DNA of 64,000 nt from Amaranthus tricolor (lineage: Eukaryota > Streptophyta > Magnoliopsida > Caryophyllales > Amaranthaceae): positions 16,425,679-16,489,678 of the forward strand of contig NC_080055.1 in the NCBI RefSeq assembly GCF_026212465.1, written 5' to 3'. The notes under the pieces are model-generated. The model had not been told where the DNA came from, made no database searches, and was given only the letters and a program-made list of their open reading frames with translations. Every line of letters begins with the position of its first letter. Within the stretch, counting starts at the first letter, position 1. Shown piece after piece: positions 40,079 to 51,763 of the stretch. Made by a program: the position numbers and the translations under genes.

Positions 40079-41474
40079 ATGAAAACACCAAAATCAAGCA
40101 AGAAAACTTCTAAATCAGGAAAGAAAGCCTCTACATCCCACCAAAACATCCAGCCAAAACCCTTAAAAATTGTTCATCCACCCCCATTACTGAACGCTTC
40201 ACCATCACCATCCCAAGAAACTACTGAAAATGTTGGAACAAAACGAAAAATATTCTCACCAAAAGGTGAATCATCCTCCAAAGCGGTCAAGCGTTTGAAG
40301 CAAGTTGATCCTAACAGTGCTGAAGAGATTGCAAAGTAAATGTCCGTCGGATTTGGGGTAGATAAGTACTGGTATGACTCTACACACTTTCCTCAACTTC
40401 ATACTATTTTAAAATTTCAAGAATGGGAGGTTTTGATGACTGAGTTTAGTTGTAATCCCATTTTCCCAAACATTATGCGAGAGTTTATTTCAATCTTTTC
40501 CAATGACTGTGGAATGTGTTCTAGTATGGTTAGGAACATAAAATTAGAGTTTAATAGCGCATTGTTGGGGGAATGGTTCAATGTTCCAAATGTTGGGTTT
40601 GATACATATTGTGTTGGTGCAAAGATAGTTTTTTCAGGAATAAATGAAAAAACGATTTTTAAGTTTTTAGGGGTTGCACAAAAGAAGGGTAAAATCAGTC
40701 ACAATATCTTGTCTCCAATGCATAAATTACTTTACAATGTTGCACAAAGATTCATTTTGCCCCGAAACTCCAAGAGGAGTGAGGTGAGTCTACGTGATGC
40801 AACCTTGATTTATTGCATGGATAATCAAATAAAAATAAATTTTCCATCTTTGATGATATCACATTTATTTGACTGCATTGAGAAAAAGAATGTTGTTGGC
40901 TATGGGGGGCTGTTAACATAGATTTTTCGCAAGTTTGGGGTACCATTGGATGGGCTGGAGTTCCCAATGGGACCCAATATGAAAATTGGTGTAAGATGTC
41001 TGAAGAATTTGCATCTCAAACTAAATGATGAAGGGGTGTTAGTAAATGAATCAGAAGAAATAGTTGATGTAGGTTCTGATGAGGAGGAAATAGATGAAGA
41101 AGAAGAAGAAATTAAAAAGAAGAAAAAATAAAGAAGGAAAAAGGAGAAGAAAGAGAAAAAGAAGAAAAAAATAGAAAAATAAAATGAAGACGAAAAAGAA
41201 AATGAAAAAGAAAAGGAAGAGGAAGTAGAGGAGGAAGAACAAGGGCCTGTTCCCACTGAAGAAGGAAAAGAAGGGGAATAGGAAGAGGGGGCAAGAAAAG
41301 AGGGGGAACAAGGAGAGGAAGAAGCTTTAGGAGAAGAAGTGCCTCATGATCTCTGTCATGATTCCAGTGATGAAGAGGTTGTGATTGCATTAAGGAGGAA
41401 GGGTAAAGCAGTTCAAAGGAAGAGTAAGAGGCTTGCTTCAAAACAAAAGGCTGCATTGGTTGATGATATCTTCA
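40079..41474 (+). pseudogene. SIRE post-pol (env-like position) ORF, unit 1, truncated at the joint
   Basis: A single frame opens at ATG 40079 with a Lys/Ser/Pro-rich start. It continues past a TAA (40337-40339) into YWYDSTHFPQLHTILKFQEW, NPIFPNIMREFISIFS, NIKLEFNSALLGEWFNVP and ISHNILSPMHKLLYNVAQRF. This pattern fits the 'putative plant transposon protein' domain found in SIRE/Maximus post-pol ORFs. After a TAG (40919-40921) there is a very Glu/Lys-rich tail with more stops (from 41129). Near the end are KRLASKQKAALVDDI and then the joint. I see no signal peptide or membrane segment, so the name env-like is positional only. Confidence 0.65.
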
Positions 41475-41475
41475 A
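41474..41475. other. Tandem duplication joint
   Basis: The SIRE post-pol ORF (…gatgatatcttca) changes without any linker into PMD gene sequence (atcacatatgagcgtg…). Neither side is an element terminus and no target duplication is present. Confidence 0.9.
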
Positions 41476-42088
41476 TCACATATGAGCGTGCTAGTCAACG
41501 ACGAGCTCCTACTCTTAATGTCATTGCGGAGGTTGACGAGTTCACACCATCATCATCCACCGGTGCGCAAAACAAAAGGGGCCGGGGGTTGTAGTTTAAC
41601 AAACTTTGTATATTCTTATATTATTTTAACTTCTTGTATATTCTTGTATGATTTTAACTTTGTATGTTCATGATTGTAATATATCTTCGCATTATTTTCA
41701 TAATTAATTTTTTCAAATCAAGCTGGTTCGTAATTGATTAATATGGAATAGATGGTATTGAACTAGTTTAATGCAGGTTACGTTCACTATTTAGGGGAAA
41801 TGAAAGAAAAAAAAAATTGTTGCAGGCCACCAGCAAACCGCCACATGAAGTGGCGGTTTACCAGGGACCAAACCGCCACATAAATAAGATGGCGGTTTGC
41901 CTTGACCAAACCGCCACTTCATGTGGCGTTTTTGTGCTTTATGTAAACCGCCATCTCAAGTGGCGGTTTGGTCTGAAAAAATTTTAAAAAAAAGGACTTT
42001 TCCACGTGGACGGTATTCTGGAAAATACTTTCCCAAATTAGGTAAAGTGGGAAATTTTTTTCTTAAACATTATTCTGGGAAATGTCTC
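41475..42088. mobile_element. Right-end fragment of the PMD MULE, unit 2
   Basis: It contains the last 40 codons of the PMD tail (to about 41594), the right palindrome array (about 41834-41972) and the right TIR. It is followed by tattatata (42089-42097). With no left end or upstream exons it is an inert relic made by the duplication. Confidence 0.88.
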
Positions 42089-42097
42089 TATTATATA

Positions 42098-45000
42098 TGA
42101 AAATGTAATGGAGAGAAAATCTGTTATAAGATGTAAGGGTATTGTCAAATAATATTATTATGTATTGTTTAATTTAAAGAGAGTTAAGTGAATAGCAAAA
42201 AAGGGGCAGATATACATTGTCGTTGAAATATTCTCCAAAACACACTATCTTCAACCACCAACACAATAATCTTTCCACCACCACATAATCCACCGCAAAT
42301 CAACCACTAGAGATTAAATCAAATACCAATTTTTATTATTTAACAATTAAAAAAAAAATCCTCTTTTTCAACAATTTAAAGAGGAATTATGAACCATAAA
42401 CAGAAAATTCAAAACAAAAGAAAAATCCTCATTTGCTTTAAGCGAAAAAAACCTAATTTTGACGAAATAGGTAATTGAATAGTTAGAAATTTTAGGGATA
42501 TATACTTTACTTTTTTTTTTTACTAGGATAATTTTAGTTTTTTGTTTTTTTTTTATTGATTTGAGATTTGAGATGTTAATAAGGGTTTTTGAAATCAAAC
42601 TAACAAATTGATAATGATAACTATACGAGTAAAACAACGAAGAAATAAAACATAAACTTCATGAAAATTAAGAGGGAAAGAAGAGCGGCTAACTATGCAA
42701 TCACGTTTAATCCACCATTAAAGAGCTAGAGAGGAGGAGAAAGATGAATTTGAAGATCTTGTTTACAGAAGATGCATAATTACAGAGAAGAAAAAAGATT
42801 TATTATCAGTCACAATTCATTATAAATAAACAGGAGATGTTTGGTATGAGAATATAAAATATAATAGAAAGAAAAATGATAAAGAGGAATAAGGGTAAGG
42901 GTATGGGTTGTAGTTATATGTTGTTTGGTATGAAAATATAAGGGAAACACTTAATTGATAATAAGAAGGGAATTTGTTATTTGACATAAATGGATGGTAA
43001 CAAAGTAAGGATATCCATTACCCTCAAAAAAGGGATTGTGCTAACCTAATATCAAACCAAACTAATATGTGGAGTAATGGTAATTGAATCCCTTATTTAA
43101 TATTAAAAAATTCATACCAAACACCCCTAAGAGTATCCATTACTCTGGTAATGGATTGGGTTAACACAATTTCATACCAAACAACAACTAATGTAATATT
43201 TCCTCCATTTCTTAATGAAGCTTTCACAAGAAATGGTTATGAAAATTAGAAAAAGTAGAATCTTTTTAGACGTTGAATGTATTATTTTATTAAATAATAA
43301 GTTTGATGGAGGAAATGTGAGAATAATAAATATTAAGAAAAATATCAAAAGAAAGTTTGTGGAAAAAAAATATGAGAACCACAATTTATAAAAAAATATT
43401 TTTTTATAAAGTTAGTATAAAAATATTAAAATGAAGTCGTGGAGACTACAAGCTTTATTAAAATATTAAAATGAGGATAAATTAGATTATTTTAACAACA
43501 AATAAAACACTTAAAATAGCACATGAGAACTTCTTTAAGGAACGGAGGAAGTAGTCTAGTGAATCTCTTACATTGATTTTAAAACAAAGTAATCATTTAC
43601 AATTTTAAAGTGATCAATTAAAAAAATAGATTAACTATATAGACTCGTTTGATGATGAGACAATCTTATATAAAATGAGCTGTAAATACTAATAATTTTT
43701 TTAAAAAAAATGTATTAATTGTAATACTAAAGTATTTCATATTATAAAGATTACAAACTAGCGAAGATCACGTATATCATTATTGAAGAAATTAGAGAAG
43801 GCGATATTTATGGCCAGATGTATCTGTGAAAGCATATATACTGTGAAAAACTTTTATGAAGCTATAAGAAACAACTTTCTTATGCAATAAGCGAGATTTG
43901 AGAACGAGGAACGCGCCGATACTTAAAAAAAATATGGAAACGTTTGTGTGTTTTTTTTTATTCAACCAGATCCCCGTGTCCATATATTGCGATAAATTTA
44001 TATTATTAATTAATCATAAAAATATTTAATATTAATTTTTATATGTGATGTAATATATTATAAAAATAATACATCCTCCGAACCAATTTAGTTGTCCAAT
44101 TTGTTAGGGCACGGTTATTAAGAGTGGTGTGGGGTTAGTTGGGTATTTTTAAGTGATTCGATTAATTGTTAATGATTTCCTCCTTTTACTTAATAAAGTA
44201 GATACAATTGAATTTTGGAGAAAAAATTGGGTTTCACATTTCCAATAGAATTAATTGACATTAATACATTTCCGAGATTGTTATAATTAACAAACCATTA
44301 AACTACTTAATTTAAAATTCAAAAAATTACATCAAATAAATTACAAAAACCATCAAAATCATAAAATAAACTAAGTCTTCAATTCTTTCTTGATTTCTTC
44401 AACGTCTTTTGAACGACAACTGAAAACGAACAACCTTCTCGCCACATGCACATGCGGATATTAAATCTTTCGTTGACTTCAGATTTTTTTAAAAAAAAAA
44501 AACACGGTATGCATTTAGTGTTCAAAATTAATTAAATAGCTACAAAAAATCTAAAGGTTTTGATTTTGAAAAGAAGCCATCAATGAAACTGGAATCCACA
44601 TAAACCCACTAATTATCAACAAACAGAGGAGCCAAGTAACATTACAGGAAGCACATCAGTAAGATATAAAGACTTCAAACCCAAATTTTTAGATTGGCGT
44701 CAACTTAAAAAAAAAACCTGCCAATCATCAAAAGTCAGAGGACCCAAGTAACATTACAAGAAGCACATCAGTGAGATCCAAAGACTTCAAACCCAAAATT
44801 TTAGAGGGGCGCCAACTTCAAAAAAAAATAGCGCTAATACAACACCACAAAACACCAAGATTATTGCATCTATATAATAAAAGCATTAAATAAAGAAGTC
44901 ATCAACTCAAATTAATTTTCACCAACCAACATTGAAGTACAATCATAGTTAAAAAAAAAAGAGCTAGATAAAGTCAACATTTAATAGTTTGGTTAATTTT

Positions 45001-45528
45001 AAATTTAAGATAGCCTATCAAATAGTTGCTCTTTATTTTCGATTCGGTGTCAGTCTGTTTCAACATTTATCTATTCTGCAAACAAATCTAATCAATTTTA
45101 TTATCGGTACAAAGTCATTTACTATAAATACTCATAAAGATCCAAATGAAATTAGTTTTCTAGTTATTCACTCTAAGAAATAGTCTATAATGGTATTTTT
45201 GAGAAATGTCATTAGATCCTATATCGCGAAAACTTTAGTATTATTTTTTATTATTACTAAAGGGTCCAATAACTATCACTAAATCCACTATATATATATA
45301 CTATTAAAAATTTGAAGTAGTGACATTTAAAATAATTATCGCTAAATATATTTCACTGAAAGTCAATTATGTTGTAGTGTCATATTTGTATTCAATCAAA
45401 ACCATCAAAATGAAGCATCAGATGACTTTTTTTGGGTGCCATTACTTGGATATGTTGACAATTTTATTTAAATAAATAATAGACATTACTATTCCCTTAC
45501 TGAATACAATTTTTAACTGACTGGTAGG
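42098..45528. other. Unit 2 copy of the MITE-rich spacer
   Basis: It corresponds to 18388-21819. It holds the nested MITE pair (about 42839-43185), the dispersed repeat (about 43576-43686), the 111-bp tandem repeat (about 44611-44832) and the CACTA-like remnant (about 45169-45379). Seen differences from unit 1 are one A/G at 42464, one extra T in a T run, and one fewer AT pair in a dinucleotide tract. No gene is present. Confidence 0.7.
43199..43551. mobile_element. Stowaway-like MITE, unit 2 copy
   Basis: It is identical in structure to 19488-19840, with TA on both sides. Confidence 0.6.
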
Positions 45529-46837
45529 TTCTTTCTAAGTCACCTAAACTCTAACAAAAAATAAATTCACTTACTTTCCAAATACAATTGAATATAGTAG
45601 GGTAGTAAGGTCCGTATCCACAGAGAGATGGGATTTGAGAAGGTTTTAGTATGATATGTGCTTTGGAAGATGAAATTAAAAAGGGGGGTTTTGATTTGTT
45701 TTTCTGAAATAACTTCAACAAGCAACGAACCAAGTGAAATCAATAACAATGGTGTTTTCTAAAAATCAATGGAAAGGATATCTTGAGTTAAGTTGATTGT
45801 ATACCTTCTTGTTTCTCATTGATCATTGAATACTTTACTTTAGAAATTCACTTTTACTACCTATTGTGAAGATGATTATACTTCTATTCTCCTTAAGTGT
45901 AGCTAAACATCAAAATCAGTTTGAATGTAAAGTCCTTATGATTAGTTAATTCACTCCAATCAGAGAATAAATTCAATCCAACAATAGCTTTAAGAAAAGA
46001 GAATCAATAGGTTTGCTAAAGCTATTCAAGCAAATAGTTTTCAATCAAAATGAAAAGTTCATTTAGATTCTAATCATTCATAATCTGCATTCACAATTAG
46101 AACAAGTTGCTACCATTAATCTAAGTACAAAACTAACTGATTTTGCAAATAGATTTAGCATAAATGAATATTGCAATAATAAGAACAATGGTTGATTTCA
46201 AATTCAAGCAATATTCATAAGATTATAATAAGAACTTTTCAATAATCAAAAGTATATTAAGTAGAGGAATTCTTACAATGAGTAATTAGAAGTTTCCAAT
46301 TAACCTTCCTCAAGAAATGAAAATTTAAGCTTGAAGCTCCATAACCATGGAAAAATAGAAATAAAGAAGAAGAAGAAGTATTTTAATGTAAAATTACAAG
46401 ATGCCCCCATTCCTAAGCTTTCTTTCCTATTTATAAATATTTGATGAAGCTTCTTGCCATTGGATTTGCTCATCATTCCTCTTTGCAAGTCGCCTCGCAA
46501 AACCCCTCTAAACATCCAATTGAAAATGAAAGCCGAAATGGGAAAAATGAAATAGCCGCCCAGCCTACAGACTGAACCCCGCACCCCGCGTAAAACTCCG
46601 CTGGCCGCGCATCTCAGTCTGATCCGATTCTTTGCTTTGCTTTGCTTCTTCTTCTTTTTCTTGAAACGATATATTTACACAATGACCTTCTAATAAAGTT
46701 AGAATTATCATCTTAGAGAATTACATCAATAAAACTATTCTCTAAAGTAATTTCTCTAATTGTTATATATTTAAATCTAAATTCTACTTAATAAAATCGA
46801 AATTGAAATGAAAAATACACAAAATAAGGTATTATCA
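45529..46837 (-). repeat. Athila 3' LTR, unit 2 copy
   Basis: It starts TGATAATACC at 46837 after the same PPT (46838-46854). One base differs from unit 1 (aaaaatag against aaaattag near 46353). The inner limit is approximate. Confidence 0.6.
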
Positions 46838-47113
46838 AATTCCCCCACATTTGAATCTTACTCGCGCTCGAGTAAGTCCCAAAATGATAAATCATATCCC
46901 AAAGTAGTAATCCCAAAAGAATTTATCAACCAAAAGAATTTTAAGCTTTAAAAAGAAATGGCACTCTCATGAAAAACTTACAAATTGAATCCTTGAAATA
47001 CTTTTGCATAGTTGTTGCTTCCTTCTTGCATGAGTAGAGAGCTTCAGTACGTGCTTGAACTGGAGATGTTGGTGTTCTTTCTTCCTCTCTTTTCTTTTAT
47101 CTCTCAATTCATT

Positions 47114-47309
47114 TTGCCTAAGCGCCCTTTCAAGTTTTCACCTAGCCGCTCTTTTACCTCATTTTCTCTCTTTTTTTTTTGTCTCACTACTCACTTACAT
47201 AGCCTCTTGTTTTTGCCTAAGTACCTTTACGGGTTTTCACTTACCGAGGCCCGCTAACTTTTGCCTAGGTGCCCACCCTTGTGGGTTTTCACCTAACTGG
47301 GATTTCATT
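47114..47309. repeat. Athila 3' minisatellite, unit 2 copy
   Basis: It has the same three degenerate copies as 23405-23600. One extra T is in the T run just downstream. Confidence 0.6.
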
Positions 47310-47446
47310 CTTTTTTCTTTTTTTTTTTTTTCAAATTACAAGAAAATATAACATGAAAGGATTAAATAACAATGATTGAAAAGAAAAAGTACTAAAAAGC
47401 TTGAATATGTACACATCCTCCCCCACAGTAATTTGGAGCATTGTCC

Positions 47447-48690
47447 TCAATGATTCCTGCTATGTGCCCTCCTTAAGGCACGTTGCTCCCTTTGCCTTTC
47501 AAGATTCGCTTGGATGGAGGGTGTTGGGTCTGTGTATGATGGATGTTCAGACACAAAGAAGTTATTCATGGCGAAAACCATGTTGGTCATCGAATACATT
47601 GTGTCCTCCAAATAATCACCTTGTTGTTGTAGCTCATTAAGTTGAGCCCCAAATGCAAGTTGTGCATCCTCCATGGAAGCCATCCTAACTTCCATACTTG
47701 CATAGAAATCTTGGGGCTGCTATGGAATTAGAGGTTCGGGTGCTACAATTCTCCCATATTCCTCTTCAACACCGGCTTTATAGTGCTCATCCGGTGGTAG
47801 GTAAAGTTGGGCAGAGGTTGTATGTTCTGTAATCATTGTGCGCTCTTGAGGGAGTACCATGTATTTGATATTATTTGCCCCAAAAAGCCAAACATATGAA
47901 TCTCCTACAGGTGGACTCCACAACATGAATGCCCTCTTTAATGCATCGAGGTTATAAAGGTAGGAAGGGAAATGATCATAGTCATTTGGGGTTCCTAAGG
48001 TTTTTAAAATTTTGTTTCCATCTTCATCTATAGGGACCTCAATGCCTAGATGTGACGCTAACACGGTGACCATCCCTCCCATTCTGATGTTTCCTTTGTA
48101 CTTCTTGCCCAACTCAATGCAATTTGAAACCCAAATATTTACCCAATCTGGACATCCTACCCCTTGGGGGTGTCATTGCCCACAAACATTTTAAGTCAAA
48201 CTTAGGTATGTTTGTGGGTTCCCCATGACAAAAGATTGTGGCACTAAGAAACCGGTTGATGAATCTCAATACTGGATGAGGTATATGACTGTTTTTGCAT
48301 TTGTTGTTCCATCTTTGACCATGAGTTATGTGACTCCAAAATATGCCCTCATTGTATCCTTCACAAGTATTAAAGTTAGAGTCATACTCATAATCCCACC
48401 CAAAAGCTTCTTTCACTTCCTCAAAATACATGGAATATTCTTCATCATTTAAGTGAAAAGTGATGAAAGGACCTTCCTCATCTTCTCTCTTTTCCAAAGT
48501 TGAGAGAAATTCTAGAGTGTACCTTAGGTAGGTTGGGGCACCCACTTGAAGGAAATTGGTTAAACCCATTTTCCCAAGCAATTGTTCAATGGGTTTCATC
48601 AAACCTAAGGTTTCTAGACTTTGTATGCAAGCAAACTTTATCTCTAATATTTGTCTATTTCCTGAATCAAGTCTCCCCCATCGTATTTTG
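47447..48690 (-). pseudogene. Athila ORF1-type accessory gene, unit 2 (retains the N-terminal frame)
   Basis: Here the 11 bp missing from unit 1 are present (about 48554-48570). The start of the domain therefore reads through in one frame (KPIEQLLGKMGLTNFLQVG into APTYLRYTLEFL). The second frameshift near 48140 and the TAG at 47720-47722 are shared with unit 1. One residue differs, Ser for Asn in RFINRFLSATIF. Unit 2 thus shows the ancestral state of the unit 1 deletion. Confidence 0.72.
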
Positions 48691-50147
48691 GCATTGTCAT
48701 CAAGGTTCAGAAGCCCTAAGGATTTGATTCACATTTGGGTTTGATGTGGAAGCACCTGTTCTTCTCACTAGTGGAAAAAAATGTATTTGCTACTCATCAT
48801 TTGCTGCGATTTTTGTGTATTGGCAGCAAAAAATAGGAAAATGGATCAGAAAAAAAAATATTAATTGCTGCGGTTTTCCAATTAACCGCAGCAAATAACC
48901 CTTCAAACTACATTAATTGCTCCGGTTTTGCCTGAACCGCAGCAAATAACTCTTCAAAAATATATTAATTGCTCCGGTTTTGATTAAACCGCAGCAAATG
49001 ACCGTTGGAAAATTTTCTTAAAAACCCGCCAGTTTCTTTTTTCACAAATCCCTTAGCTTCTCAAATACGTATTACAATACTTTGTTTTGTTCCTCATTGA
49101 AAAAACGCTTCAATTTCATCTTCATTTGCTTCATTCCTCTTCTTCATCTTCACAAACGTATAAGATTAAGCATCAAGATTTGTGTTCGTTTCTTGTGTTC
49201 ATCTTCATTTTCACAAACCCAGAAATCAATTTTCGTCTTGTTCATCATTCTTGCTGCTGTTCATCTTCACAAACGGTTTCTGAAGGTAAATCCTTGCTGC
49301 TGTTCTTGTTCATCATCAAACTTCAAACTTCGAATTTTCATAAACCCCTTACTATTCTTCTACTGTGTTCTTGTTCATCATCATCATCATTCTTCAATCA
49401 TACTTAATGTGAATGGGATGTACGGGGCATAATGATAATAATCACATACATGATGCCTTAAAAATCACCTCTTTGTTCTAGTTTTTTTATCGTCATCATG
49501 AATTGAAAATCAATTAATATCACAAAAATAAAAGACAAAAATTCATCTTCAAAACTCACGAATTTAGTAATTTAGTTAAAAATGTGGTTTGTTAATTAAT
49601 TATTTGCATATTTAGTAATTATTTGTGAATGTGGTTTGTGTGTGGTTTGTAAATTAGGTTTAAATTTGTCATATTTTATGAATGTCTATGTTGTTGTTGT
49701 TTTTAAGTTTTAAATTTATCATATATATCATTTTTTTTTTTTGTATTTTTAAGTAATTTCTTCATTTTATTAATGAATGTGTGAGGTCTTTAAGTTTTAA
49801 ATTTATCGTAATTTTTTTTCTAGTTTGTAAATTAGGTTTAATTAGGGTTATTGTTTATGGTTAAATGAATGAGTTGTTGATATGAATGTTAATTAGTTGT
49901 CCAAGTTTATGAATATGATTTTATTTTTATTGTTTTTATATGTTGTTAATATATATAAATATTAATTATGGTTACTACAATAAACATCATTTGGACAGTT
50001 TAAAAAACATTGTGTTATTATTTGGGTTAATTAGTGTTAAATGAATGATTATTACTTAATTTTGTGGTCAGTTAGAGTTCGTTAAGTATATATGTTTAAA
50101 AGTTGTGTATTAATTTTGTTTTGAATCAATTAATCAGACTAATTAGG

Positions 50148-50585
50148 ATGACAAAAGATCGTTCTTGGATGTATGGAAGCATTGAATCGTCGGAATTTAT
50201 TAATGGCGTATTAGAATTTTGTAGTATTGCGGTTGAACATCAAGTTAGGAGGGGGGGAGTTGGTTTTTATTGCCCATGTGTCAGTTGTGGCAATGTATCA
50301 AAGGTATATAGTGTTGATATCCTTAGGGAGCACATACTTCGACGTGGGTCTAGGCCTCAATATCATGTTTGGGTTTGGCATGGTGAGGAGGGAGTTTACA
50401 AAGAGAAAAGTGTTGTTGAGGACGTCAATAATGTGGCCGATGTCAATGAGGATGTAGTAGATCATGTTGATGGGAATAAGACAGATGAAGAGAATTTCGA
50501 TGAAGATGTGGATCGTGTTGATGAGATGATGGAGGGAGTCGAGGATGAGTTAGGAAAATGTCCTCGTGTTTTTGTGACTTGTTGA
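50148..50585 (+). CDS. CACTA transposase N-terminal part, unit 2
   Basis: Copy of 26425-26862 with one replacement (Val to Phe in the acidic linker, gtc to ttc near 50495). It has the same frame change at its end. Confidence 0.68.
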   Translation: MTKDRSWMYGSIESSEFINGVLEFCSIAVEHQVRRGGVGFYCPCVSCGNVSKVYSVDILREHILRRGSRPQYHVWVWHGEEGVYKEKSVVEDVNNVADVNEDVVDHVDGNKTDEENFDEDVDRVDEMMEGVEDELGKCPRVFVTC

Positions 50586-51763
50586 CAGAGGCTTCTCAAA
50601 AGCCTTTGTACCCTGGATGTACAAAGTTCACCAAACTAACAGCAGTGTTGACAATTTTCAACATTAAGTCAAAGTTCAATTGGAGTGACGCTAGTTTCAC
50701 AATGTTATTAGAAGCATTAGGTGAGATGCTTCCCGAGGGAAATGAACTTCCAAAGTCGACATATTATGCCAAAAAGCTCATGTGTCCTTTCGGCTTAGAG
50801 TACCAGAAGATTCATGCGTGTCCGAATGATTGTGTGTTGTATCGGAATGAAAACGAGAACTTAGAAGAGTGTCCTAGGTGTAGGTTATCGCGCTACAAGC
50901 GTAAAGGGGATCGGGATGCTAAAAGGCCCCCGGCTAAGGTATTGTGGTATCTTCCAATAATACCTAGATTCAAGCGCTTGTTTTCTATAAAGAAAAATGT
51001 GTTAAATTTGAGGTGACATGCAGATAGGGTAAAGAAAGGTCACTTGCTCACACATCCATCTGATTCTCCGGAGTAGAAGAGTATTGATAGGTTGCATAAG
51101 ACTTTTGGGGATGAGGTTCGTAATTTAAGGCTCAGACTGTGTACGGATGGAATGAACCGATTCGGCAATCTTAGTTCTCAACATAGTACTTGGCCGGTAC
51201 TTTTAGTGATCTATAATTTGCCACCTTGGTTGTGTATGAAGCGTAAGTACATAATGCTTTCGCTTCTTATCTCGGGTCCTAAACAACCTGTCAATGACAT
51301 AGATGTGTATCTTGCACCTCTCGTTGAGGATTTGAGAAAAATGTGGGATGAAGGCATTTCAGTGTTTGATGCATATGGTAATGAGGAGTTTACCTTGCGT
51401 GCAATGCTTTTATGCACCGTTAATGATTTTCCAGCATATGGCAACTTATCGGGGTATAAGAACAAAGGGAAGAAAGCATGCCCGATATGTATCGATGACA
51501 TGGAATCCACGTGGATTCCTAAGTGCAAACACGTATTAATGCATCATCGAAAGTTCCTCCCATGAGACCACCAATATCGTAAGAAGAAGAAGTTGTTCAA
51601 AGGGGAGGTTGAGGACCGTGTAACTCGTCGACCGTTGACCGGTTATGAGGTTTATGAACAGGTTAAGGGAGTTGAGACTGTATTTGGTAAAATGGGGCAA
51701 GTGCAAGGGGATGAATACCGATTATGGAAAAAAGAATCAATCTTTTGGAAGGTTCCATATTAG
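50586..51763 (+). pseudogene. CACTA TNP2 core, unit 2
   Basis: Copy of 26863-28040 with the same four in-frame stops (51014, 51074, 51563 and 51761). One replacement, Ala to Val, lies before the first stop. Confidence 0.8.

Larger units (their letters stand above)
17765..41474. repeat. Unit 1 of a 23.7-kb head-to-tail tandem duplication
   Basis: Sequence from 17765 (atcacatatgagcgtg) onward recurs from 41475 to the window end with a shift of 23,710 rising to 23,724 as small indels accumulate. The bases just before the match differ (t at 17764, a at 41474), which fixes the left edge. By eye I count about 14 substitutions and six indels in 22.5 kb. Element junctions, stop codons and MITEs are all shared. 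The right-hand flank is outside the window. Confidence 0.95.
33209..41474 (+). mobile_element. SIRE/Maximus-type Ty1/copia element, unit 1, cut at the duplication joint
   Basis: It has a 5' LTR (33209-34410), an initiator-Met-tRNA type PBS, gag with two zinc knuckles and a coiled-coil region, a copia-order pol (protease, integrase, RT, RNase H), and a long post-pol ORF. A gag this large and an additional post-pol ORF are typical of the SIRE/Maximus lineage. The 3' LTR is missing, because the unit ends at 41474 inside the post-pol ORF. The element is inserted in the Athila pol (target near 33204-33208, acctg). Multiple stops make it defective. Confidence 0.85.

Noticed and set aside
40900..41456. 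Minus-strand Ser/Phe/Leu-rich ORFs
   Set aside because: They are the reverse of the GAA/AAG-rich acidic tail of the post-pol ORF; pure low complexity.
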